This document shows positions 17,875 to 25,435 of a stretch of 64,000 nt of DNA, one piece after another (the stretch's first letter is position 1; the number at the start of each line of letters is the position of its first letter). The position numbers and the translations under genes are program-made. The stretch spans positions 744,001-808,000 of the forward strand of contig JBEVXD010000001.1 in NCBI GenBank assembly GCA_040506275.1, given 5' to 3'. The notes under the pieces were generated by a model. That model did no database searches. It saw only the letters and a program-made list of their open reading frames with translations, and had not been told where the DNA came from. The DNA comes from Thiodiazotropha sp040506275 (GTDB lineage: Bacteria > Pseudomonadota > Gammaproteobacteria > Chromatiales > Chromatiaceae).

Positions 17875-18800
17875 TGGGACATTTTTTAATGTCACGTCTG
17901 TTCACTGCACTGGGTGCGATGTTTGGCGTGGCTTGTCTTGTCTTTTTTTTGATCCATTTGGTACCGGGAGATCCGGTGGATGTAATGCTGGGAGAATCTG
18001 CACGCCCGGCTGATCGAGCCGCCTTACGTGCCAGTCTAGGGTTGGATCAACCGATCACTACCCAGCTAACGAACTATTTCAGTGGACTAGCTCAATTCGA
18101 CCTCGGCCAATCTCTCCATTCAAGAAGAGCAGTAAGTGAGATGCTTGCTGAGCGTATACCAGCAACCCTGGAATTGGCATTTGCAGCATTGGTATGTGCC
18201 ATGGTGCTAGCCATTCCATTAGGGATTATTGCAGCAGTGGAACGAGGCAAGGCATGGGACTGGGGTGCAATGGGTTTCTCTATGTTGGGTGTTTCAATCC
18301 CCAATTTCTGGTTGGGGCCCATGTTGATACTCTGTTTTTCTCTTTGGTTGGGTTGGACACCTGTGAGTGGCAGGGAAGGATTGGCCAGTCTGATATTGCC
18401 TGCAGTGACACTCGGTACCGGGTTTGCCGCAATCCTGGCTCGTATGGTGCGCAGCAGTTTGCTGGAAGTCCTCGGAGAGGATTTTGTTCGTACTGCTCGG
18501 GCCAAGGGTCTCAGTGAATTGAAGGTGATCTGGCGACATGCCATGCGAAATGCATGGTTACCTGTTGCGACTCTGGCTGGGCTACAGCTTGGAGCACTGC
18601 TAGGTGGTGCCGTAGTTACTGAAGTGGTTTTTGATTGGCCGGGTATTGGTTCATTGATGATCGAGGCGATTCAAAAACGCGACTATCCGGTAGTACAGGG
18701 TTGTGTGCTGTTTATCAGTCTTATGTACGTTCTTGTCAATACTTTGACTGACCTGTTGTACGGACTCATCGATCCACGTATTCGTCTGGGCAGTGACTGA
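17874..18800 (+). CDS. Dipeptide/oligopeptide ABC permease, DppB/OppB type
   Basis: A 308-residue inner-membrane permease of the BPD_transp_1 family with six hydrophobic segments. The N-terminus has the typical LVFFLIHLVPGDPVDVMLG, and the coupling EAA-like loop is EDFVRTARAKGLSELKVIWRHAMRNA. The start shares one base with the preceding stop (TGATG), and a second Met six codons on could be the real start. It pairs with the DppC-type gene that follows, forming the membrane core of a peptide importer. Confidence 0.92.
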   Translation: MGHFLMSRLFTALGAMFGVACLVFFLIHLVPGDPVDVMLGESARPADRAALRASLGLDQPITTQLTNYFSGLAQFDLGQSLHSRRAVSEMLAERIPATLELAFAALVCAMVLAIPLGIIAAVERGKAWDWGAMGFSMLGVSIPNFWLGPMLILCFSLWLGWTPVSGREGLASLILPAVTLGTGFAAILARMVRSSLLEVLGEDFVRTARAKGLSELKVIWRHAMRNAWLPVATLAGLQLGALLGGAVVTEVVFDWPGIGSLMIEAIQKRDYPVVQGCVLFISLMYVLVNTLTDLLYGLIDPRIRLGSD

Positions 18801-19594
18801 TGACCAGGTACTGGTTTCCCCTATTCATCCTGATCATATGGTGTTTGGCAGCACTCACCGGCGGGTGGGTCATCGAATCTGCAAATCAGATCGACCTCGA
18901 ACGGATATTACTGACACCTGGTGCCGAGGGTCTACTGGGATATGACGATCTGGGTCGTCCAATTCTACCAAGAATCTGGGTTGGTGCTCAGATCTCATTT
19001 ATTGTCTCTGTTGGCGTGGTATCCCTCTCTTTGCTGATTGGTACTGCAGTTGGATTAGTGGCAGGGTATCAAGGAGGGTGGCTAGATCTATTGGTGGTAA
19101 GAATCATGGATGTCTTTCTGGCTTTCCCTGGCATTCTATTGGCGATTGCATTGGCAGGAGTTATGGGTCCTGGCGTCGATAACCTGATTATTGCCCTTTC
19201 TGCGGTAGGCTGGGTTGGGTACGCTCGCCTTACCAGGGGACAGGTTCTATCCCTCAAACAACGAGATCATGTAACAGCCGCTATCGCCTTGGGAACGCCT
19301 CGCCGCTACATACTGATCCGCCACCTTCTACCACTACTGTTGGCGCCTCTGATTGTGGAAGCGACATTTGGAATGGCGGGGATGGTGATTGCAGAGGCAG
19401 GACTTTCATTTTTAGGATTGGGCATTCAGCCGCCTGATGCCTCGTGGGGAAGTCTGATCAGAGATGGGGCAAGTTATATGTTGATGGCACCGCATATGGT
19501 GTTGGCGCCAGGCGTGGTGATTATGCTGGTTGTGCTGTCATTGAATATGCTTGGGGACCGCTTACGGGATTGGCTCGATCACAGACCTCTCTGA
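18800..19594 (+). CDS. Dipeptide/oligopeptide ABC permease, DppC/OppC type
   Basis: A 264-residue partner permease, again with six membrane segments and the coupling loop RDHVTAAIALGTPRRYILIRHLLP, plus the family-specific GLGIQPPDASWGSLI near the end. It overlaps the DppB gene by one base. It is slightly short at the N-terminus compared with OppC but complete in the core. The next gene is on the other strand, so the operon ends without DppD/DppF ATPases; a short hairpin (19597-19614) follows. Confidence 0.92.
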   Translation: MTRYWFPLFILIIWCLAALTGGWVIESANQIDLERILLTPGAEGLLGYDDLGRPILPRIWVGAQISFIVSVGVVSLSLLIGTAVGLVAGYQGGWLDLLVVRIMDVFLAFPGILLAIALAGVMGPGVDNLIIALSAVGWVGYARLTRGQVLSLKQRDHVTAAIALGTPRRYILIRHLLPLLLAPLIVEATFGMAGMVIAEAGLSFLGLGIQPPDASWGSLIRDGASYMLMAPHMVLAPGVVIMLVVLSLNMLGDRLRDWLDHRPL

Positions 19595-19638
19595 GTATTG
19601 CCTTGGAAGGCAATGCATACAGAGCCCAGTAAATGAAG

Positions 19639-20046
19639 CTATTGAACAAAAAATGTGGTGAAGAAAAGTGCTTTCACTTCAGCCTTGCCACTCGCTTCTT
19701 CCAACAGTTTCTGAATTTCAGTCAATGCAGTTTTGCGTAAGGCCTCTTTGCCTTCAGGGGTTTTAAGCGTTTTACCGTCCTGTTCCGACAATAGAAGTAA
19801 CATAGTATGGCGTATTGCAGGGCCATGAAGTGTTAACTCTTCAAGAAATGCCTCGTCCTGGGTCATTAATTGAATATCGCAGCGAATATATTTTCCACCT
19901 TTCGCCAGGTTGGCAACCAGGGAGGGTTTGATTTGATAATAGCTGATAGTAGGTGCCGCCTTTTCTTCCTCTCCCTCATCATCCTCTGCCCAAAGGGTTT
20001 GGCTGGTGAGTAGAAAAAAGAGACATATCATGAGTCGGTATCGCAT
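19639..20046 (-). CDS. FliL-family (flagellar basal-body-associated-like) protein
   Basis: About 135 residues from ATG 20046: a signal peptide or single N-terminal membrane helix ending near SQTLWA, an acidic stretch (DDEGEEE), then a FliL-like domain (YYQIKPSLVANLAKGGKYIRCDIQLMTQDEAFLEELTLHGPAIRH) ending in a hydrophobic VKALFFTTFFVQ. A GTG seven codons earlier is also open, but AAGG suits the ATG. No flagellar genes are nearby. Such orphan FliL-like proteins occur in Gammaproteobacteria and their role is not established. Confidence 0.82.
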   Translation of the reverse strand: MRYRLMICLFFLLTSQTLWAEDDEGEEEKAAPTISYYQIKPSLVANLAKGGKYIRCDIQLMTQDEAFLEELTLHGPAIRHTMLLLLSEQDGKTLKTPEGKEALRKTALTEIQKLLEEASGKAEVKALFFTTFFVQ

Positions 20047-20375
20047 GGTTTGAGCCTTGATTTTCACTTCAACTATGTTTACGGCATACTGCGTTAAAAA
20101 TTAAGGGATCTCTGAACGAGTCATGGACCAACAACTTGCTGCTGTAATGCACCGCGTCTGCGATGCAAATTTTCACAATAGCGTGCTATTACGTGGAAAA
20201 CGCACCATAAATCGATGCATTTCGATCAATAATCTGTTTGGCCCAGACATATTCTGAGGTTCCTTGAATTGAGAACGAAAACGATATCTGAAAAAAATAA
20301 ACAACAACTGTACGTATATCATATCGAGGAAGGTTGCAAAATCCTCCCGCGTGATTTTCATAGTGGAGCAAACGT
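20047..20375. other. Gene-poor region between the divergent fliL-like gene and nagZ
   Basis: No convincing gene. Short open frames on the minus strand lack ribosome-binding sites and family features. It must contain the divergent promoters of the two neighbours; I could not place -10/-35 boxes with confidence. GTGGAG at 20363-20368 is the nagZ ribosome-binding site. Confidence 0.6.
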
Positions 20376-21425
20376 ATGAGCCTCGGCCCGGTAATGCTTG
20401 ACCTGGAAGGGTTGCAAATGACCGTTGAAGAGCAGGAGATGCTCAATCATCCTGCAGTAGGTGGGGTGATACTGTTCACTAGAAACTATGAGTCGATGGA
20501 TCAGCTGACCCAACTATGTACCAGGATCCATGAAGTTAGAAATCCCCACTTGTTGATTGCTGTAGATCATGAAGGGGGGCGAGTACAGCGTTTTAGAGCA
20601 GGTTTTTCTGAGTTGCCACCAGCTCTATGGTATGGGGAACAATATCGGCTGCACCAGGAGCAAGGAGTTAAACTGACAGAGCTGGGAGGTTGGCTAATGG
20701 CTTCTGAGCTGCGTGCCTGTGGTGTCGATTTCAGCTTCGCCCCTGTATTGGATCTAGGGTTAGGGGTCAGTGAAGTCATCGGTGACAGAGCCTTTTCCAA
20801 ACAACCTGATGAGGTGGCCTGTCTGGCTCAAGCCTGGATGCAGGGGTGCCACGAAGCAGGTATGGCCGTTGTCGGAAAACATTTTCCTGGGCATGGCGGT
20901 GTTGCTGCCGATTCGCACCATGCCTTGCCAATAGACCAGCGACGTTTCGAAGATTTGCAAATGGAAGACCTTCGGCCATTTGAACGCATGATTGATGCGG
21001 GTATGGAGGCGATTATGCCGGCCCATGTGATCTATCAGCGAATCGATAAAGACCTTGCCGGTTTTTCTGGTTTTTGGCTGAAGAACGTATTGCGTAAACA
21101 GCTTGGCTTTCAGGGAGTGATCTTCAGTGATGACCTCGATATGGCAGCTGCCAGAGAGGCGGGAGACTATGGAGAGCGAGCTATTGCTGCGATTGAAGCG
21201 GGTTGTGACATGGTATTGGTATGCAACAATCGTTCTGCAGCATGGACGGTATTGGAAAGACTTAAAGATTACAATGACCCTGCTGCCCATGTGAGGCTGG
21301 TCAGGATGCATGGCAGGAAGCATAGAACCTTACAGCAGATTCATCTTGACCCACGTTGGAAACAGGCTGTAAATCAGCTTTCGGTGATACCTCAAGAGAA
21401 TACGCTCGACCTGAATCTTGAGTGA
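20376..21425 (+). CDS. nagZ: Beta-N-acetylhexosaminidase (peptidoglycan recycling)
   Basis: Cytoplasmic glycoside hydrolase family 3 enzyme that removes N-acetylglucosamine from anhydro-muropeptides during cell-wall recycling. The core signature KHFPGHGGVAADSHHALP contains the catalytic His loop, and the nucleophile Asp is in FSDDLDMAAA; IAVDHEGGRVQRF is also diagnostic. The length of 349 residues is normal. It is followed by hpt and then, two genes on, by the thioinosine phosphorylase, similar to the Pseudomonas nagZ region. Confidence 0.96.
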   Translation: MSLGPVMLDLEGLQMTVEEQEMLNHPAVGGVILFTRNYESMDQLTQLCTRIHEVRNPHLLIAVDHEGGRVQRFRAGFSELPPALWYGEQYRLHQEQGVKLTELGGWLMASELRACGVDFSFAPVLDLGLGVSEVIGDRAFSKQPDEVACLAQAWMQGCHEAGMAVVGKHFPGHGGVAADSHHALPIDQRRFEDLQMEDLRPFERMIDAGMEAIMPAHVIYQRIDKDLAGFSGFWLKNVLRKQLGFQGVIFSDDLDMAAAREAGDYGERAIAAIEAGCDMVLVCNNRSAAWTVLERLKDYNDPAAHVRLVRMHGRKHRTLQQIHLDPRWKQAVNQLSVIPQENTLDLNLE

Positions 21426-21492
21426 ATTCTTAGTAAACGTGGTTTAGCTTCACCAACCATTGATCCAATTACAAATGCAAGTGTAAAGAGTT

Positions 21493-22044
21493 ATGACTAT
21501 AAACGCGCAACAAGCGGCTGAAGTATTAGCGACTGCAGAGCTGATCTATAGCACCCAAGAAGTGGAGCGTGCACTGGATAAGATGGCTATGGAGATTGCT
21601 GCGCAACTGGCAACAGAAGATCCGCTGGTGTTGTGTGTTATGAATGGGGCGTTGATTCCAACAGGGCAACTCCTAACCCGTCTGGATTTCCCTTTACGAC
21701 ACGACTACATACATGCGACTCGCTACCGGGGTGGGACGAGTGGATCTGAGTTGGAATGGAAAGGACATCCCAGTGCTTCTCTGAGTGGAGAAACTATACT
21801 TGTTGTTGACGATATCCTCGATCACGGCATCACACTTTCAGAGATTGTCAAAACCTGTCAGCAAGCTGGTGCAAAAAATGTCTTGAGCGCTGTTCTGGTT
21901 GAAAAACGACATGAAAGAGGGATAGGTTTTCGTGCCGATTTCGTTGGGTTGTATGTCGAGGATCGGTATGTGTTTGGCTATGGAATGGACTATATGGGGT
22001 ATCACAGAAATGCGCCAGGTATCTACGCTATCCCTTTAACCTGA
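21493..22044 (+). CDS. hpt: Hypoxanthine(-guanine) phosphoribosyltransferase
   Basis: Purine salvage enzyme converting hypoxanthine or guanine with PRPP to IMP or GMP. The PRPP-binding loop is ILVVDDILDHGITL; the early LVLCVMNGALIPTGQLL and the late VGLYVEDRYVFGYGMD complete the site. 183 residues. AAAGAG lies 5 bases before the ATG. The stop codon is inside an inverted repeat (AACCTGAA 22038-22045 with TTCAGGTT 22054-22061) that may act as a 3'-end hairpin. Confidence 0.94.
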   Translation: MTINAQQAAEVLATAELIYSTQEVERALDKMAMEIAAQLATEDPLVLCVMNGALIPTGQLLTRLDFPLRHDYIHATRYRGGTSGSELEWKGHPSASLSGETILVVDDILDHGITLSEIVKTCQQAGAKNVLSAVLVEKRHERGIGFRADFVGLYVEDRYVFGYGMDYMGYHRNAPGIYAIPLT

Positions 22045-22199
22045 ACCCACGGATTCAGGTTTAAGTTAGTAATATCCCTAATATTGAAACATTCAATACA
22101 AGGGTAAACCCTGGAGGTATTTCCTAGAAAAACAGTAGAGATATTAAGCACCTATTGCTATTTATCAATAATTAGTACAAGCTAACTCCATTAGGCAGA

Positions 22200-22269
22200 A
22201 CCCAACATTAGATTGGGTGGTCCTGAGATGAAACATAGAGACTACTTGACTCCGAAAAAATAGTCGGAG
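22200..22269 (+). promoter_or_regulatory. Two tandem hairpins in the leader of the hemerythrin-like gene
   Basis: Seen in sequence: ACCCAA (22200-22205) pairs with TTGGGT (22213-22218), and CTCCGA (22250-22255) pairs with TCGGAG (22264-22269) around an A-rich loop. The second ends 30 bases before the GTG start, ahead of the strong AAGGAGGG ribosome-binding site. Neither is followed by a T-run, so they are not simple terminators. A role in mRNA stability or translation control is only an inference. Confidence 0.45.
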
Positions 22270-22298
22270 CCTGTACCTAAATTTAAGGAGGGTAGAGA

Positions 22299-22739
22299 GT
22301 GAGTACATTGGAAAGCATGAAAGGTAGCCATTCTGATATGCAACAAATTATCAGTGACCTAAGGGCTATGATGACTAAGGAGCAGTTGAGTATCCGCCCC
22401 AATGCAATGACAACCCACAAGATGATTTGTGATTTGGCCGAATTGATGAAAGGGCATATGTCAGAACAGGATAGAGGGGTTTATCCTGGTTTGTTGACTC
22501 ATCAGGATCCGAAATTGAAATCGATGGCGTGGGGATTCCTCAACGGCCAAAAACCAATAAGAAAACATTTTGAGCAGTACCATGGAAAATGGCTGAAGAA
22601 CTGCGATTTCAATTTTACTGATGAGTTCATTGCTGAAACATTCGAAATTTTCGACATGATCGAAGACAGAATACAGCGAGAAGAGACGATCCTGATACCA
22701 ACGTTAGAAAAGTCTGGGGTTTTTGCTCAGGCTGTATAA
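22299..22739 (+). CDS. Hemerythrin HHE-domain-like protein
   Basis: A 146-residue all-helical protein. Likely iron ligands are His11, His40, His53 with Glu56 (GHMSEQD), His90 or His95, and Glu128/129 in the REETILIP motif typical of the last HHE helix. Such proteins carry a di-iron centre that binds oxygen, nitric oxide or peroxide. The start is GTG at 22299 with a very strong AAGGAGGG site. A terminator follows, so it is a single-gene unit. The neighbouring peroxiredoxin gene suggests an oxidative or nitrosative context. Confidence 0.75.
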   Translation: MSTLESMKGSHSDMQQIISDLRAMMTKEQLSIRPNAMTTHKMICDLAELMKGHMSEQDRGVYPGLLTHQDPKLKSMAWGFLNGQKPIRKHFEQYHGKWLKNCDFNFTDEFIAETFEIFDMIEDRIQREETILIPTLEKSGVFAQAV

Positions 22740-22769
22740 ATTCAGGATCAGTTGGAGGAGAAGTGTCAC

Positions 22770-22803
22770 GGGGGGGCTGTAGTTTATCCCCCTATTTTTT
22801 TTT
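22770..22803 (+). terminator. Rho-independent terminator of the hemerythrin-like gene
   Basis: A G-run at 22770-22776 pairs with CCCCC at 22788-22792, with loop CTGTAGTTTAT, followed by TA and nine T residues (22795-22803). Confidence 0.8.
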
Positions 22804-23046
22804 GCAGAATTTACTCCTCTTATAAGACCTCACATTACCAACTCCCCGCCAGTTGGATTTCAGAACCACTCTGATTTTGAAATATCTATTGCCTGACAAA
22901 GATAGGAGAGGTTTTCTCCTACTCGGTCGATATGGCGTAACATAAGTCATGGCATCATTTCGAAAGAAACTCTAAGATAGCTTCCGACTTCAAATACGCA
23001 AAGTGTAGAGTCACCTTTAACTAACATATTTGTCAGGAGGTAGGTT
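22804..23046. other. Upstream region of the peroxiredoxin gene
   Basis: The 307-base gap between the hemerythrin-like and peroxiredoxin genes holds the terminator above and then no recognisable gene. Its last bases contain the strong ribosome-binding site AGGAGG (23035-23040). A promoter is expected here but I could not assign one. Confidence 0.6.
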
Positions 23047-23652
23047 GTGGGCGTACTAGTAGGCCGTGAGGCACCCGATTTTACTGCAGCAGCGGTGCTT
23101 GGTGATGGGTCGATTGTTGATGATTTTAATTTCTGCAAGACGATAAAGAACAGATATGCCGTACTGTTTTTCTATCCGTTAGACTTTACTTTTGTCTGTC
23201 CCTCGGAACTCATAGCTTTCGATCATAGGCTGGATGAGTTCAAGAAACGGCAGGTTGAGGTGGTGGGTTGTTCCATTGATTCTCACTATACGCACAATGC
23301 ATGGCGCAATACGCCAGTAAATGATGGTGGTATTGGTGCGGTAAAATATCCCTTGGTTGCTGACTTGAATCATGCCATTTGCAAAGCCTATGATGTAGAA
23401 ACAACAGATGGTAACGTTGCTTTGCGTGGTTCTTTTCTGATCGATAAGTCAGGTATTGTCCGCCATCAGGTGGTCAATGATCTGCCTCTTGGCAGAAATA
23501 TCGACGAAATGCTACGCATGGTCGATGCACTTCAGTTCAACGAAGAGCATGGTGAAGTTTGCCCTGCAGGTTGGAAGAATGGCGAAGCGGGTATGCAAGA
23601 TACACCTGAAGGTGTAGCTAGCTATCTTGCAACACATAGCAAAACCCTCTGA
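23047..23652 (+). CDS. 2-Cys peroxiredoxin (AhpC/TSA family)
   Basis: Thiol peroxidase reducing hydrogen peroxide and organic hydroperoxides. The peroxidatic Cys51 is in FYPLDFTFVCPSE and the resolving Cys172 in GEVCPAGW. A GGIG motif (94-97) is present, but the C-terminus ends SYLATHSKTL, lacking the YF motif of easily over-oxidised enzymes. 201 residues, cytoplasmic. The start is GTG at 23047 behind AGGAGG. Monocistronic by appearance, with a hairpin just downstream. Confidence 0.92.
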   Translation: MGVLVGREAPDFTAAAVLGDGSIVDDFNFCKTIKNRYAVLFFYPLDFTFVCPSELIAFDHRLDEFKKRQVEVVGCSIDSHYTHNAWRNTPVNDGGIGAVKYPLVADLNHAICKAYDVETTDGNVALRGSFLIDKSGIVRHQVVNDLPLGRNIDEMLRMVDALQFNEEHGEVCPAGWKNGEAGMQDTPEGVASYLATHSKTL

Positions 23653-23664
23653 TAAGACCTTTCA

Positions 23665-23697
23665 CCTTTTGCGGCGGTTTTTGCCAGCCGCAAAAGG
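23665..23697 (+). terminator. Strong hairpin after the peroxiredoxin gene
   Basis: An 11-bp perfect stem, CCTTTTGCGGC (23665-23675) with GCCGCAAAAGG (23687-23697), 13 bases after the stop. The T-tract expected of an intrinsic terminator is missing, so it may be a 3'-end stabiliser or a partial terminator. Confidence 0.55.
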
Positions 23698-23733
23698 GCT
23701 TAGGAAAATTCGGCTTAAATAGAAAAGAACTAA

Positions 23734-24480
23734 ATGACTAAACTGGCCATTATAGGCGGTTCCGGATTCAGCAAAATTCCTGATCTGGAAATTACTCATC
23801 GTGAGGTTTGCCATACTCCCTTTGGAGAACCGTCTGCAGCACTTACCCATGGCAGGATTGCCGGTAGCGAAGTAGTATTCCTACCTCGTCACGGGGCAAC
23901 CCATACCATTCCCCCACACCGTGTCAACTATCGGGCAAATCTTTGGGCTTTGCACCATCTGGGGATAGATAGTGTCATCGGCGTGGCTGCAGTCGGTGGT
24001 ATCACCACTGAAATGGCTCCTGGAAAGGTTGTTGTACCTGATCAGATCATTGATTACACGTTCGGGCGCGATCAGACTATCTACGAGAGCGATCTCCAGC
24101 ACGTGACACATATAGATTTCACCTATCCTTATTGCGAACAATTGAGACAGCAATTGATAGGTGCTGCTAAATCCAGTGAAGTAGGCAGTGTTTCAAGTGG
24201 AACCTATGGTGCAACACAGGGACCTCGACTGGAAACTGCGGCGGAGGTCACACGAATGGAACGTGATGGTTGTGATATTGTAGGCATGACAGGAATGCCG
24301 GAAGCGGCATTGGCAAGAGAATTCGAGCTTTGTTATGCCTCCTGCTCAGTGGTATCAAACTGGGCTGCTGGTATACAACAGACGCCGATCAGCATGAAAG
24401 AGATAGAAAAAAATCTGATATTTGGTATGGAGCAAGTCAAGCTACTGTTAACCGCACTACTTCGGGAGAGTGTCCGTTAA
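23734..24480 (+). CDS. S-methyl-5'-thioinosine phosphorylase (MTAP/PNP family)
   Basis: A 248-residue nucleoside phosphorylase with the family start LAIIGGSGFSKI, the phosphate-binding RHG (FLPRHGATH) and HRVNYRANLWAL, and the base-site segment VVSNWAAGIQ. Asn in that last motif, in place of the Asp used by adenosine-specific MTAP, suggests a 6-oxopurine base (family knowledge). Pseudomonas uses such an enzyme, encoded beside nagZ, to split methylthioinosine into hypoxanthine and methylthioribose 1-phosphate; hpt nearby would salvage the hypoxanthine. Methylthioadenosine phosphorylase remains the alternative. Confidence 0.85.
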   Translation: MTKLAIIGGSGFSKIPDLEITHREVCHTPFGEPSAALTHGRIAGSEVVFLPRHGATHTIPPHRVNYRANLWALHHLGIDSVIGVAAVGGITTEMAPGKVVVPDQIIDYTFGRDQTIYESDLQHVTHIDFTYPYCEQLRQQLIGAAKSSEVGSVSSGTYGATQGPRLETAAEVTRMERDGCDIVGMTGMPEAALAREFELCYASCSVVSNWAAGIQQTPISMKEIEKNLIFGMEQVKLLLTALLRESVR

Positions 24481-24506
24481 ACTCTATTATCTGAGAATGT
24501 TTAAAT

Positions 24507-25193
24507 ATGGCTTTAAAAAGTAATAATTATTTAATAACAATATGTTATAGATCATTATTACTTCTGATTCTGTTTAATAGCCGAGTCGTGCATGGGGATC
24601 CATTCGAACTCGGTATGACGTCGCTAAAGTCGGGCGATTTTGCAGAGGCATTTTGTCTCTGGAGACCAATGGCCATGCAGGGTCATGTTGAAGCTGCTTT
24701 CCATCTGGGTTGGTTATATGCCAATGGCAATGGCCTTAGAGTTAATATTGATAAGGCAATCTATTGGTGGAAGCGTGCTGCAGCTCAGGGACATAGGGAG
24801 GCAATGTTTGCCTTGGCGTTGGCCTATACCAATGGTGAAGGCGTTAAAAAGGATCACAGGCAAGCTTTCGAGTGGTATCGTAAGGCAGCTAGCAATGGAC
24901 ATGGAGATGCCCGCGAGATAATTAAGTCAAAACTGCTCAAACCTGAGAGTGAACTACTGGATCAGCTGAAAGAGGTCATTCAGGAAGATTGGCTGGGTGA
25001 ACTCAGGGTTGTTAAAGCAGATAAGGTCAATTTGCGATCTGGTCCTGGTCTTGATCGTCCAATCGTGCGAACCGTTCAAGCTGGAACTAAGCTGATTGTC
25101 ATAGATCACCAGGGAAAATGGCATAGGATTATTGATCCTGGAGATTTGAGCCAAGCTTGGATTGCCGATTGGCTAACAATGCTAAGTAACTAA
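24507..25193 (+). CDS. Exported Sel1-repeat plus SH3-domain protein
   Basis: 228 residues: a signal peptide or anchor (about 10-29), two to three Sel1-like repeats (PMAMQGHVEAAFHLGWLYANG; AAAQGHREAMFALALAYTNGEG; KAASNGHGDAREI) and a C-terminal bacterial SH3 domain (about 172-225, VVKADKVNLRSGPGLDRPIVRTV). The likely role is periplasmic protein-protein or cell-wall contact; no enzymatic domain is seen. The 26-base gap after the phosphorylase gene suggests co-transcription, though the functions are not obviously linked. Confidence 0.85.
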   Translation: MALKSNNYLITICYRSLLLLILFNSRVVHGDPFELGMTSLKSGDFAEAFCLWRPMAMQGHVEAAFHLGWLYANGNGLRVNIDKAIYWWKRAAAQGHREAMFALALAYTNGEGVKKDHRQAFEWYRKAASNGHGDAREIIKSKLLKPESELLDQLKEVIQEDWLGELRVVKADKVNLRSGPGLDRPIVRTVQAGTKLIVIDHQGKWHRIIDPGDLSQAWIADWLTMLSN

Positions 25194-25435
25194 TATTGAT
25201 GGTAATATCCTTATAGGAACCCCTGAATAAATCTGGGTAGAACAGCTTGTCGATCAAAAGTGGCCGATTTAAGGCGCGGATCGCACGTGATAGCCTGCTA
25301 TTACAAAGATGTAACCCAGAAGCGGTCTGTTTAGGCCAAACTGTAGATTCACGGTTTGTTCAGCGTTTCCATTAATCGAAAAGTTTTAAGGTACAATGTC
25401 GTAATAAACATTTGAGCAGCTTAAGGGGAGTGAAG

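Noticed and set aside
20760..21323. 187-codon minus-strand frame inside nagZ
   Set aside because: Fully antisense to a certain gene, with no start signals.
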